A stretch of 47,164 nucleotides of DNA from Tenericutes bacterium RIFOXYA12_FULL_35_10 (GCA_001830045.1 MIDA01000048.1:1-47164), one strand, 5' to 3'; shown: positions 9,258 through 17,384, counted from the stretch's first letter. Numbers and translations are program-made. Notes: a model not told the origin generated them from the sequence alone.

Positions 9258-9285
9258 TTGACATCTATCTTTTTTTCGATAAAAT
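9258..9285 (+). promoter_or_regulatory. htpG promoter
   Basis: A perfect TTGACA (9258-9263), a 16-base spacer and TAAAAT (9280-9285) form a sigma-A promoter. No CIRCE or CtsR-type repeat is visible around it. Confidence 0.75.
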
Positions 9286-9307
9286 GGTAAATGGAGGCGA
9301 AATCAAT

Positions 9308-11188
9308 ATGGCAAAAACACAAAGCTTTAAAACTGAATCTAAGAAATTGTTACATTTGATGACCCATTCGATCTACACTCAAAAAGAAATCTTTTTGCGT
9401 GAACTGATTTCGAATGCAAGCGACGCAATCGATAAGCGTCATTACGTATCACTAACCGATCAAAGAGTTCCTCAGGATACGTATGCGATTTGGTTAATAG
9501 CCAATGAAAAAGAAAGAACATTAAAAATTAAAGACAATGGGATTGGATTTACCGAAGATGAACTCATTGAAAACTTAGGAACCATTGCCCAAAGTGGATC
9601 GAAAGCATTTATGGAAAAAGTAGATGCCAAAGACTTATCGATTATTGGACAATTTGGTGTCGGTTTCTACTCATCATTCATGGTTTCAAACGAAGTTGTC
9701 GTAGAAACAAGATCACCTTTTAGTGATAAAGGGTATCGCTGGAGTTCAAAGGGTGAAGATTCATACACGATTGAAGAAATCGATAAAAATGACATTGGAA
9801 CTGAAATCACACTTTATCTTCGTGATGATGAACATGATGAAGAAGCAGATGAAGATTTTTCACGCTACTTAAAAGATTATGAACTTCGTACGCTAGTTAA
9901 AAAATATTCAGATTACGTGCGTTATCCCATTAAAATGATGGTCACCATCAAAGAAGATAAAAAAGAAAAAGTTGAAGAACAAACCTTGAACCAAATGATT
10001 CCTATTTGGAAGAAAGCGAAAGCTGAAATCAAAGAAGAAGACATGAATGATTTTTATAAACACCATTTTAATGATTATGAAAATCCATTAAAAGTCATTC
10101 ATACGGATGTTGAAGGGATGTTGACCTATACTGCATTACTCTTTATTCCTAAGAAACCTGCATACGACTTTTATAGCGAACACTATGAAAAAGGATTACA
10201 GCTCTATTCTAAAGGTGTTTTTATTCAAGATAAGAATAAGGACCTACTTCCTGACTACTTTAAATTTGTTAAAGGCTTAGTGGATTCATCCGATATTTCA
10301 TTAAACATTTCCAGAGAACTCTTACAACAAGATAAACAAGTGAAAAAGATTGCATCTCACTTAGAGAAGAAAATCAAAAATGAACTTGAAAACATGCTAG
10401 CTCATGATCGTGAAAACTATATAACATTCTATGATAATTATAAGAATACATTGAAATATGGCATTTACGATCAATTTGGTTTAAACAAAGAAAAACTTCA
10501 AGATCTTATCATGTTTAAAACTTCAAAGAGTGATGATTACATTACCTTAAAAGAATACATCGATCGTAAACCTGAAGATCAAAAATCTATCTATTATGCA
10601 TCTGGTAAATCAAAAGCATCAATTTTATCACTACCACAAATGGATGTCATGAAAGAAAAAGATGTTGAAGTCCTTTTATTAACCGATGAAATTGATGAAT
10701 TTATGATTCAAATGATGCAATCTTATCAAGAGGTTTCATTTAAATCGGTTCAACAAGGTGAAGCTGACTTTGTCGATGAAACCAAGAAGGAAGATTTAAA
10801 GAAAAAGGAAAAAGAAAACAAACATATCATCAAAGCGATTAAAGAAGCATTGAAAGATAAGGTAAAAGATGTTAAACTATCAGCAAGATTGAAAGAATCT
10901 GCCGTCTGTTTAGTATCTGGTGAAGGTTTATCTTTAGAGATGGAAAAGATCCTAAAAACCATGCCTAACCAAACAGATATTAAAGCAGATAAAATCTTAG
11001 AGATTAACCCAGATCACGCTTTATTTAGTGCACTGACCAAAATCTATGAGAAAGATGAGAAAAAGATTGATGATTACGCTTCGATTCTTTATTATCAAGC
11101 ACTCTTGATTGAAGGTTTACCGATTGAAAATCCGATTGAGTTTTCTGATAAACTTGTGAAGCTAATGATTGAATCTTCAACAATGTGA
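9308..11188 (+). CDS. htpG: Molecular chaperone HtpG (bacterial Hsp90)
   Basis: HtpG is the cytoplasmic Hsp90 that remodels client proteins using ATP. The 626-residue length matches E. coli HtpG (624). The N-terminal GHKL ATPase motifs are clear: ELISNASDAID (catalytic Glu and Mg-binding Asn), DNGIGF, GTIAQSG, the GQFGVGFYS lid glycines and GTEITLYL. The middle domain includes the SSDISLNISRE motif with its ATP-sensing Arg. The C-terminal dimerisation domain follows a charged linker (around KKEDLKKKEKENK). The start at 9308 has GGAGG 10 bases upstream; a longer frame from 9284 would overlap the -10 box. ridA follows after one base, so the two genes share a transcript. Confidence 0.97.
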   Translation: MAKTQSFKTESKKLLHLMTHSIYTQKEIFLRELISNASDAIDKRHYVSLTDQRVPQDTYAIWLIANEKERTLKIKDNGIGFTEDELIENLGTIAQSGSKAFMEKVDAKDLSIIGQFGVGFYSSFMVSNEVVVETRSPFSDKGYRWSSKGEDSYTIEEIDKNDIGTEITLYLRDDEHDEEADEDFSRYLKDYELRTLVKKYSDYVRYPIKMMVTIKEDKKEKVEEQTLNQMIPIWKKAKAEIKEEDMNDFYKHHFNDYENPLKVIHTDVEGMLTYTALLFIPKKPAYDFYSEHYEKGLQLYSKGVFIQDKNKDLLPDYFKFVKGLVDSSDISLNISRELLQQDKQVKKIASHLEKKIKNELENMLAHDRENYITFYDNYKNTLKYGIYDQFGLNKEKLQDLIMFKTSKSDDYITLKEYIDRKPEDQKSIYYASGKSKASILSLPQMDVMKEKDVEVLLLTDEIDEFMIQMMQSYQEVSFKSVQQGEADFVDETKKEDLKKKEKENKHIIKAIKEALKDKVKDVKLSARLKESAVCLVSGEGLSLEMEKILKTMPNQTDIKADKILEINPDHALFSALTKIYEKDEKKIDDYASILYYQALLIEGLPIENPIEFSDKLVKLMIESSTM

Positions 11189-11189
11189 T

Positions 11190-11567
11190 ATGAAAAACAT
11201 TCAAACTGAACACGCACCAAAAGCAGTAGGACCTTATAGTCAAGGTGTCCTGATCAAAGACACACTTTATGTCTCTGGTCAAATTCCTTTTAATCCCAAA
11301 ACAAATGCGTTGATCTCAAATGATATTAAAGATCAAACCAAACAATCACTAGATAATATTTTAGCAATTGTTGAAGAAGCAGGGTTAAAAAAAGAAAACA
11401 TTGTCAGATGTACAGTCTTTATGACGAACTTATCTGATTTTAGTCAAATGAATGAGGTTTATAGTTCATTTTTTGGTGAGCATAAACCAGCACGTGCGGC
11501 AGTTGAAGTCAGACGTCTTCCCAAAGATGTCATGGTTGAAATTGATGCGATTGCAGTTAAACCCTAG
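11190..11567 (+). CDS. ridA: RidA family enamine/imine deaminase
   Basis: RidA hydrolyses reactive 2-aminoacrylate and other enamines or imines released by PLP enzymes, giving 2-ketoacids and ammonia. The 125-residue length and motifs are typical: GPYSQG near the N-terminus, LYVSGQIP, the RCTVFMTNLSDF block, and PARAAVEV, where the Arg binds the substrate carboxylate. The start at 11190 matches the family N-terminus and lies one base after the htpG stop. There is no strong ribosome site, so translation is probably coupled to htpG. A role fits here because the window encodes many PLP enzymes that can leak enamines. Confidence 0.92.
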   Translation: MKNIQTEHAPKAVGPYSQGVLIKDTLYVSGQIPFNPKTNALISNDIKDQTKQSLDNILAIVEEAGLKKENIVRCTVFMTNLSDFSQMNEVYSSFFGEHKPARAAVEVRRLPKDVMVEIDAIAVKP

Positions 11568-11593
11568 TGTGGACATAAGTCCGCACTTTTTTT
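11566..11593 (+). terminator. htpG-ridA terminator
   Basis: A 9-bp stem (AGTGTGGAC with GTCCGCACT, one wobble) around ATAA is followed by seven T. It overlaps the ridA stop codon. Confidence 0.92.
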
Positions 11594-11692
11594 CTAAATA
11601 AGGATGTTATTTATCATAAGAAGTCATTTTCGTATTAAGTTATTTAGAATTTGAATTATCTAAAGTAACTCACGGTTTGAAGTGCAAGGCGT

Positions 11693-11721
11693 TTGAGATG
11701 ATTTCATGATAATGCTATAAT
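11693..11721 (+). promoter_or_regulatory. Promoter of the nqrBCDEF operon
   Basis: TTGAGA (11693-11698), a 17-base spacer and an extended TGC-TATAAT (-10 at 11716-11721) lie 64 bases upstream of the first gene. The 218-base gap between ridA and nqrB holds only the terminator, this promoter and a short leader; no nqrA or rnfC is present. Confidence 0.82.
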
Positions 11722-11785
11722 ATGAATGAAAAATACGGTGGTTATATAACTCCATCACATTGACTTTATAGAAAAGGGTGACAAC

Positions 11786-12709
11786 ATGAATGACACGAAT
11801 TTAAATGTTGAAAAGAATGTAGTCAACAAACAACGTGTATATCTATTCTCCTTTACCTTAGTGGTTTTACTCATTATTGGTACGGTGAATTATGGATTAC
11901 ATATTTTGTTGCTAACTGCGGTTTCGTTTGCTGTAAGTTTGATTATTGAATTTGCGTTTGCAAAATTAAGAAAAAAACCATTTGATCCTGAATGGATGAT
12001 TACACCGATGTTGGTGGTTCTTATTTTACCGCCAGGGGTTCCTGCATGGCTTGTGGGAATTGCAGCATTCTTTGCAGTTTTCTTTGGTAAAAATATTTTT
12101 GGTGGAAGTGGTAAATATATCTTTAGTCCTGCACTTGTCGGTGCACTCTTTGTACTGATCTCATTTCCTGTACAAATGTCAACGACATGGTTAAACCAAG
12201 GCGGTGATTTATTTACAGGTGCGACACCACTTTTAAGTTTATTTAGAGGTGTTGATCCTTACCCATTTACGACCATGCAACTTCTTTTAGGAGAAGCTCC
12301 AGGTGTTGTGGGTGAAACCTTTAGACTTGGCGTTTTAGTTTTAGGTGTCATGCTGATGATTTTAAAGGTTAGAGACTGGAAAGTGCCTGCAAGTTATTTA
12401 GGTTTCTTCTTTGTCTTAACAGGTTTATCTTATTTCTTCTTTGATTGGGGTAGAGATCCCATCTTGAGTTTATTAACGGGTGGTATCTTATTTGGTGCAA
12501 TCTTCATCGCATCTGATCCTGTTTTGGCTCCCGAAAATACGAAGGGTAAGATTTTATACGGGTTAGGTCTAGCGTTACTCACCTTTATCATTCGTTTCTT
12601 TGGAACGTATGCAGAAGGTGTCACGTTTGCGATTATTATCATGAGTGCAATTTCACCTTTAATTGATTCTGTAACTATTAAGAAAGCAGAAGAGGTGGCA
12701 AGCATATGA
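11786..12709 (+). CDS. nqrB: NqrB/RnfD family flavinylated membrane subunit
   Basis: This 307-residue membrane protein is the large flavin-carrying subunit of an Nqr/Rnf-type ion-translocating oxidoreductase. It has many hydrophobic helices and the family motif FGKNIFGGSGKYIFSPAL. A TGAT flavinylation site (residues 144-147, in LFTGATPLL) should carry FMN covalently on Thr147, attached by ApbE, which is not in the window. Late motifs IASDPVLAPENT and SAISPLID also fit. The wording of the motifs is closer to NqrB, but the short length is like RnfD, so the exact name is a choice. It is the first gene of a five-gene operon and overlaps the next by 4 bases (ATGA). Confidence 0.87.
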   Translation: MNDTNLNVEKNVVNKQRVYLFSFTLVVLLIIGTVNYGLHILLLTAVSFAVSLIIEFAFAKLRKKPFDPEWMITPMLVVLILPPGVPAWLVGIAAFFAVFFGKNIFGGSGKYIFSPALVGALFVLISFPVQMSTTWLNQGGDLFTGATPLLSLFRGVDPYPFTTMQLLLGEAPGVVGETFRLGVLVLGVMLMILKVRDWKVPASYLGFFFVLTGLSYFFFDWGRDPILSLLTGGILFGAIFIASDPVLAPENTKGKILYGLGLALLTFIIRFFGTYAEGVTFAIIIMSAISPLIDSVTIKKAEEVASI

Positions 12710-13290
12710 AACAAAACTTAAAGATGCTTGTTTTCGTTCTGATTTTAGGGATATTAACTTCAGGGTTACTCGTTGGAATGGATGCTTTAACAAGAGATCG
12801 CATTGTTCAAAATGAATTAGCTCAGTTAAAAGGTGCAATCTTAGATGCAAATGAAGTTAGTTACAATTTTGGTAACATCCACGACGTTTTTGATGAAGAA
12901 GTCGAAGTGATTACCGTTGGTGAATTTACATTTTATCAACATAAGACCACAAATAATGTTTCCTATGAATATACAGGTGGTGGTGTTTGGGGTCCAATTG
13001 CTGGTGTTGTGACATTAAGTCAAGATTTTGAAACGATTGTTGCGATTGCGGTTTTAGAGCAGCAAGAAACACCGGGTTTAGGTGGTATTATTGCTGAAGC
13101 GAAATATTTAGCTAACTTTATTGGTATTAAGATGGTTCCGACTTTAGAAATCAATAAGGATAGTACACCCAATAAAGAAAATGAAATCGATGCGATTACA
13201 GGTGCTACACGTACCTCAGAATCCTTTGAAATCATTATGAATGATAATTATGTAGTATATAAAGCGGCTTGGGAAAGCCGTAATGAATAG
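12706..13290 (+). CDS. nqrC: NqrC/RnfG FMN-binding subunit
   Basis: This 194-residue subunit has one N-terminal membrane anchor (about residues 5-25) and an extracytoplasmic FMN-binding domain. The motif ITGATRTS places covalent FMN on Thr168. The GVWGPIAGVV and EQQETPGLGG segments are typical of NqrC/RnfG. It passes electrons between the 2Fe-2S centre held by the D and E subunits and the flavin of the B subunit. The start ATG overlaps the stop of nqrB, indicating translational coupling. Length is closer to RnfG than to NqrC (about 250), so a mixed Rnf/Nqr ancestry is possible. Confidence 0.87.
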   Translation: MKQNLKMLVFVLILGILTSGLLVGMDALTRDRIVQNELAQLKGAILDANEVSYNFGNIHDVFDEEVEVITVGEFTFYQHKTTNNVSYEYTGGGVWGPIAGVVTLSQDFETIVAIAVLEQQETPGLGGIIAEAKYLANFIGIKMVPTLEINKDSTPNKENEIDAITGATRTSESFEIIMNDNYVVYKAAWESRNE

Positions 13291-13301
13291 GAGGTTGTGC
13301 G

Positions 13302-13925
13302 ATGAACTGGATACGTTTACGTTATACCAAGTGGTTTAACATCTTAAAAGATGGCTTACATCGCAACAATCCGATTGTTGTTGCAGTCTTAGGGATTTGT
13401 TCAGCGTTAGCTGTAACAAACCGTGTGGATAATGCGATTGCAATGGGTTTAGGTGTAACCTTTGTTGTTATGGCATCATCTGCTGTTGTTTCTTTAATTC
13501 GTAACTTTATTCCATCTAAAGTGAGAATGGTGACCTACATGGTTATTATCTCAGCATTTGTTATTGCTGTTCAAATGTTTTTAGAAGCTTTCTTCCCTAA
13601 CATCGCATCAGCATTAGGTGCTTATGTCGGTTTGATTATTACCAACTGTATCGTGATGGGTCGTGCTGAAGCATTTGCTGCGAAAAACCCTGTAAGATAC
13701 ACGTTGGTTGATGGTTTTGCATCGGGTATGGGTTATACACTCGTGTTAGTGGTTGTATCAATTGTTAGAGAACTTCTTGCAACAGGTAGTATCTTAGGTG
13801 CTCCGATTATGCCTGAAACATGGCCAAATTGGGTTGTCATGTCGATGGCTCCTGGTGGGTTCTTCGTGTTAGGATTACTCATTTGGGGTATTCGTGAGTG
13901 GTCTAAGTTTTATGAAACCAATTAG
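13302..13925 (+). CDS. nqrD: NqrD/RnfE membrane subunit
   Basis: This 207-residue, six-helix membrane protein is one half of the NqrD-NqrE (RnfE-RnfA) pair that cradles an iron-sulfur centre inside the membrane. The first-helix motif NPIVVAVLGICSALAVTN matches the NqrD form, with its conserved cysteine in GICSAL. The second conserved cysteine lies in IITNCIVMGRAEAFA. The ribosome site is AGGAGG, 11 bases after the nqrC stop. Its order after nqrC and before nqrE is that of nqr operons. Confidence 0.9.
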   Translation: MNWIRLRYTKWFNILKDGLHRNNPIVVAVLGICSALAVTNRVDNAIAMGLGVTFVVMASSAVVSLIRNFIPSKVRMVTYMVIISAFVIAVQMFLEAFFPNIASALGAYVGLIITNCIVMGRAEAFAAKNPVRYTLVDGFASGMGYTLVLVVVSIVRELLATGSILGAPIMPETWPNWVVMSMAPGGFFVLGLLIWGIREWSKFYETN

Positions 13926-13936
13926 GAGGGTATGAG

Positions 13937-14518
13937 ATGAATAATTTATTAGAACTGATCTTAGCATCGATTTTAAATCATAATATCGCCCTCGTTTATA
14001 TTTTGGGTATGTGTCCGTTAATCGCGATTTCAACCAATGTTAAAAACGCGAAAGGAATGGGGTTAGCAGTTATTTTAGTTGTTACTTTGACAGCGATCAT
14101 TAACTGGCCAATCTATCAACTTCTTCTTGCAACTGGTACCGAAAAATTAGCGTTACTTGTTTTCATTATTACGATTGCTGCTGTTGTGCAATTGTTAGAA
14201 ATTTTCATGGAAAAGTTTGTACCTTCCATGTATAACGCATTTGGTATTTTCTTACCACTGATTACCGTTAACTGCGTGGTTTTAGCTGTCTCATTATTCT
14301 TTGTGAATAGAGAATATACATTTGGCGAAACCGCTGCGTTTGGTTTTGGTTCATCCGTTGGTTGGGCACTCGCCATTATTTTACTCGCAGGTATTCGTGA
14401 AAAGATGGCTAAAATTTCTGATTTACCCAAAGGTTTACGCGGTAAAGGGATTGTCTTTATTATTTTAGGTATTCTCGCCTTAGCATTTATTGGATTTACC
14501 GGATTAGCAAGCATTTAA
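13937..14518 (+). CDS. nqrE: NqrE/RnfA membrane subunit
   Basis: This 193-residue, six-helix protein is the inverted-topology partner of NqrD. Conserved cysteines are in YILGMCPLIAIS and LITVNCVVL. The C-terminal GIREKMAKISDLPKGLRGKG motif is characteristic of NqrE rather than RnfA, which supports calling the whole operon Nqr-like. The spacing of 11 bases from nqrD and the AGGAGG ribosome site fit a single operon. Confidence 0.91.
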   Translation: MNNLLELILASILNHNIALVYILGMCPLIAISTNVKNAKGMGLAVILVVTLTAIINWPIYQLLLATGTEKLALLVFIITIAAVVQLLEIFMEKFVPSMYNAFGIFLPLITVNCVVLAVSLFFVNREYTFGETAAFGFGSSVGWALAIILLAGIREKMAKISDLPKGLRGKGIVFIILGILALAFIGFTGLASI

Positions 14519-14530
14519 AAGGAGGCTACT

Positions 14531-15616
14531 ATGAACTTAATCTATGTTCCTATTGTCTTAATTGGGGTCTTGTTAATCATCGCAGTCATCTTAATTGTAG
14601 TTGAAAAACTGATGGGTGGCGGTGGCGACAAGGTACTCCAAATTAATGACGATAAAATTATTCCTGTGTCAGGTGATGAGACTGTACTCAACACCTTGTC
14701 ACAGCACAAGATCTTTATTCCATCCGCATGTGGTGGGAAAGCAACCTGTGGGTTTTGTAAGTTTAAATTAATCGAAGGTGGTGGTGAAGTTAAACCAACT
14801 GAACTTCCATTCTTAAATGCAAAAGAAAGAGAAGAAGGTATTCGTCTATCTTGTCAAGTTAAAGTCAAAGATAATATGAAGATCGAAATACCTAAAGAAC
14901 TTTTGAATGCGAAAGAGTATAAAACCAAGGTTTCGTATATTGAAGATTTAACGTATGATATCAAATTAGTCAGATTTAAATTAATTGATCCTCAAGTGAT
15001 GGAATTTAAACCAGGGCAATATGCTCAGATTAAAGTACCTGGTATCGATGTGATTAGAGCCTATTCGATTGCATCTCATCCCAAGTTTAATAATGAAATA
15101 GAGCTCATCATTAGACAAGTACCGAACGGGAAAGCAACAACTTATGTTCATAAGGCATTACGCGTAGGTGATAAGGTTATTCTTACAGGTCCATACGGTG
15201 ATTTCTATCTCCAAGAAGAATCAAATCGCGATATGATTTGTATTGCAGGTGGTTCAGGTAAAGCACCGATCAGATCAATTCTTTATTACTTAAGAGATCA
15301 AGGTATGAATCGTAAGGTGAAATATTTTTTTGGTGCAAAATCAAAAAGAGATTTATATTACACTGAAGAATTTATGGAATTATCCAAAGAGTTTCCTAAT
15401 TTTGAATACATTCCAGCATTATCAGAACCTCAACCAGATGACAACTGGAAAGGTGATGTCGGATTAATTACGGATGTTGTTGATCGTCATGTTGGTGATT
15501 TAACGGAAAGTGAAGCTTATTTATGTGGATCACCCGGTATGATTAATGCATGTATTAAAGTTTTAAATAGACATCAAATCAAACAGGAAAACGTCTTCTT
15601 CGATAACTTCTCATAG
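14531..15616 (+). CDS. nqrF: NqrF-like NADH dehydrogenase subunit (2Fe-2S + FAD)
   Basis: This 361-residue subunit takes electrons from NADH into the complex. One N-terminal membrane helix (about residues 5-25) is followed by a plant-type 2Fe-2S ferredoxin domain with Cys67, Cys73, Cys76 and Cys108. A ferredoxin reductase module follows, with the FAD motif RAYSIAS, the NAD-binding AGGSGKAPIRS, a late CGSPGM and an aromatic C-terminus (FFDNFS). Typical NqrF is about 400 residues. It is the last gene of the operon, ending at a strong terminator. Its presence instead of RnfB/RnfC means NADH, not ferredoxin, is the likely donor. Confidence 0.92.
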   Translation: MNLIYVPIVLIGVLLIIAVILIVVEKLMGGGGDKVLQINDDKIIPVSGDETVLNTLSQHKIFIPSACGGKATCGFCKFKLIEGGGEVKPTELPFLNAKEREEGIRLSCQVKVKDNMKIEIPKELLNAKEYKTKVSYIEDLTYDIKLVRFKLIDPQVMEFKPGQYAQIKVPGIDVIRAYSIASHPKFNNEIELIIRQVPNGKATTYVHKALRVGDKVILTGPYGDFYLQEESNRDMICIAGGSGKAPIRSILYYLRDQGMNRKVKYFFGAKSKRDLYYTEEFMELSKEFPNFEYIPALSEPQPDDNWKGDVGLITDVVDRHVGDLTESEAYLCGSPGMINACIKVLNRHQIKQENVFFDNFS

Positions 15617-15630
15617 ACATAGTATAGTAA

Positions 15631-15660
15631 AAGTTAGCACCAAACGTGCTAACTTTTTTT
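15631..15660 (+). terminator. nqrBCDEF terminator
   Basis: A perfect 10-bp stem (AAGTTAGCAC with GTGCTAACTT) with a 5-nt loop is followed by a T-run to 15660. Confidence 0.95.
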
Positions 15661-15720
15661 GTTAGATTTCAATAAAATATGATTAAATATTGATTAAAAT
15701 AAGAAAAATGAAGGATTAAA

Positions 15721-15770
15721 TCAATAAAATTAATGTAAAAATTAATAAAATCAATAAAAATGCAATAAAA
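15721..15770 (+). promoter_or_regulatory. Helically phased A-tracts upstream of a consensus promoter
   Basis: Five A-tracts centred near 15727, 15738, 15748, 15758 and 15768 recur every 10-11 bases, several within the repeated word CAATAAAA. This is the pattern of intrinsically curved DNA and of an A-tract UP element. It ends 4 bases before the -35 box at 15774. A further CAATAAAA copy is at 15670 and another lies in the leader near 15824. Confidence 0.6.
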
Positions 15771-15773
15771 TAC

Positions 15774-15802
15774 TTGACAAACGATATCTATATTAATATA
15801 AT
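15774..15802 (+). promoter_or_regulatory. Perfect-consensus sigma-A promoter
   Basis: TTGACA (15774-15779), exactly 17 spacer bases and TATAAT (15797-15802) match the consensus at all 12 positions. It is the only such promoter seen in the window and drives the 69-residue orphan gene through a leader of about 78 nt. Confidence 0.9.
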
Positions 15803-15886
15803 TAAGGTGTAAATTAAATAAATCAATAAAAATTAAAAATACATGAGAAAAATGAATTTACAAATAAATATAAAGCGGAGGATCGT

Positions 15887-16096
15887 ATGAAAAAGTTTGG
15901 ATTTGTTAAAGGTTTAGCCCCTGTTGATTACAATGTTATATTTGGAAGTTCTGCACATAAAAGCAATGATGATGAATTAATTAATGAAAGAACAGAACGC
16001 TTTTCGAGAGAAAAGATGGTTACCGAAAATTGGATTGATATTAATAACAGTGATGTGAAGTGCTACACCCAACCAATGAAAAAGCTGCGATATTAA
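15887..16096 (+). CDS. Orphan 69-residue protein, strongly expressed by its signals
   Basis: I do not recognise this small protein. It is soluble, charged and without signal peptide or membrane helix. It contains one cysteine (in DVKCYTQ) and one tryptophan, and ends in a basic KKLRY. Support for it being real comes from its signals: a perfect-consensus promoter with phased A-tracts, a GGAGG ribosome site 5 bases before the ATG, and a terminator that begins inside its last codons. It stands alone between the nqr operon and the convergent malic enzyme gene, so context gives no function. It could also be the coding part of a dual-function RNA. Confidence 0.65.
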   Translation: MKKFGFVKGLAPVDYNVIFGSSAHKSNDDELINERTERFSREKMVTENWIDINNSDVKCYTQPMKKLRY

Positions 16097-16109
16097 TTTG
16101 CAGCTTTTT
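16079..16109. terminator. Bidirectional terminator between the orphan gene and the malic enzyme gene
   Basis: A 10-bp perfect stem (AAAAAGCTGC with GCAGCTTTTT) encloses an 11-nt loop containing the orphan gene's stop codon. It has T-runs on both strands, serving both convergent genes. Confidence 0.9.
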
Positions 16110-16115
16110 CATTTT

Positions 16116-17294
16116 CTATTCGTATGTTTTAGGAACATTTGTTTGTATCGCAGTTTCTTTGACTGCTAAAGCAACACGTTCATGAACTTTGGGATCTAAG
16201 GGATTTGGAATGATGAATTCTGTTGAAAGTTCTTCATCAGTAACGGATGATGCAATTGCAAGTGATGCAGCTCTCATCATATCGTGTGTGATATCTTTAG
16301 CATGTGCATCGAGTGTTCCTCTGAATATACCTGGAAACGCAAGTAAGTTGTTGATTTGGTTAGGATATTTGGAAGAACCAGTTCCGATTATAAAGACACC
16401 GGATTCTTTCGCAACTTCTGGTAATATTTCAGGTTCAGGATTTGCCATTGCAAAGATAATCGGTTTATCATTCATTTGAGAAATCATCTCTTTGGTGATG
16501 ACATTTCTAACGGATACACCGATGACAACATCTGCATGCTTCATCGCATCTTTTAGCAATCCTTTTTCTAAGTTCGGATTGGTGAGGTGTGCGAGTGCTT
16601 GATGGGTTGGTGATAAACTTTGATCACCTCTAGTTAAGATGCCATTTTTATCACAAACAACCATATGTTTAACACCTAAAGACATTAAAAAATGTGCAAT
16701 AGAAGTTCCTGCAGCACCTGCACCGTTGATGACAAGTTTGATGTCTTCTATCTTTTTTTCTGCAAGTTTTAAAGCGTTTGTGAGTGCAGCACCAACAACA
16801 ATGGCTGTACCATGTTGGTCATCATGAAAAATAGGAATGTCACATACTTTTTTAAGCTCTTGTTCAATCATAAAACAGCGTGGTGCAGAAATATCTTCTA
16901 AATTAATTCCTCCAAAGCTACCCTGAAGTAATCTAACGGTTTCAATAATCTTTTCTGGGTCTTGTGAATCAATACATAAGGGGATGGCATCAACGCCACC
17001 TAAGAGTTTAAAGAGTATCGCTTTTCCTTCCATGACAGGCATCCCTGCTTCGGGTCCAATATTACCTAACCCTAAGACAGCAGAACCATCTGTAATGACA
17101 GCGATTGTGTTATGTCTTCTCGTGTATGTATACGATAGTTTTTTATCTTTTTGGATTTCTAAACAAGGTTCAGCAACTCCGGGTGAATAAAGAATAGCTA
17201 GATCATCTTTACTTTTTACTTCGGCGCGTGAAACCATTTCAATTTTGCCTTTAAGCTCTTGATGTTTTTTAAGTGATAGTTCGCGGTAGTTCAT
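16116..17294 (-). CDS. Malic enzyme (NAD(P)-dependent, decarboxylating)
   Basis: This 392-residue cytoplasmic enzyme oxidatively decarboxylates malate to pyruvate and CO2. It is the short bacterial type without a phosphotransacetylase domain. Motifs are SPGVAEPC (with the catalytic Tyr expected shortly before), TDGSAVLGLGNIGPEAGMPVMEGK with the catalytic lysine, the metal-binding PIFHDDQHGT, and a Rossmann NINGAGAAGTS-like glycine loop (INGAGAAGTS). The ATG at 17294 has GGAGG a few bases upstream. Cofactor preference is not certain. It is monocistronic, convergent with the orphan gene and divergent from tnaA; it may feed pyruvate or set NAD(P)H balance during amino-acid fermentation. Confidence 0.93.
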   Translation of the reverse strand: MNYRELSLKKHQELKGKIEMVSRAEVKSKDDLAILYSPGVAEPCLEIQKDKKLSYTYTRRHNTIAVITDGSAVLGLGNIGPEAGMPVMEGKAILFKLLGGVDAIPLCIDSQDPEKIIETVRLLQGSFGGINLEDISAPRCFMIEQELKKVCDIPIFHDDQHGTAIVVGAALTNALKLAEKKIEDIKLVINGAGAAGTSIAHFLMSLGVKHMVVCDKNGILTRGDQSLSPTHQALAHLTNPNLEKGLLKDAMKHADVVIGVSVRNVITKEMISQMNDKPIIFAMANPEPEILPEVAKESGVFIIGTGSSKYPNQINNLLAFPGIFRGTLDAHAKDITHDMMRAASLAIASSVTDEELSTEFIIPNPLDPKVHERVALAVKETAIQTNVPKTYE

Positions 17295-17321
17295 AATATT
17301 TCCTCCATGATTACTGTATTT

Positions 17322-17349
17322 ATTGTATCATAACAAACTTTGTTTGATA
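17322..17349 (-). promoter_or_regulatory. Malic enzyme promoter with palindrome
   Basis: An extended -10 (TGA-TACAAT, hexamer 17322-17327 on the minus strand) lies upstream of the malic enzyme start. Directly upstream is the palindrome AACAAACTTTGTT (17332-17344), flanked by TATCA and TGATA arms. Its place between -10 and -35 suggests a repressor operator, but no regulator can be named. Confidence 0.45.
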
Positions 17350-17384
17350 TTTTCATGTAAGCAATGTGCAAAAAACGTGAAAAT

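Noticed and set aside
12430-12850. Open frames opposite nqrB and nqrC
   Set aside because: They have no ribosome sites or protein-like composition and lie entirely antisense to well-supported genes.
15843-15890. Possible 15-codon leader peptide upstream of the orphan gene
   Set aside because: The frame from 15843 overlaps the start codon (ATGA-like), but it has no ribosome site and no notable codon runs, so it is probably chance.
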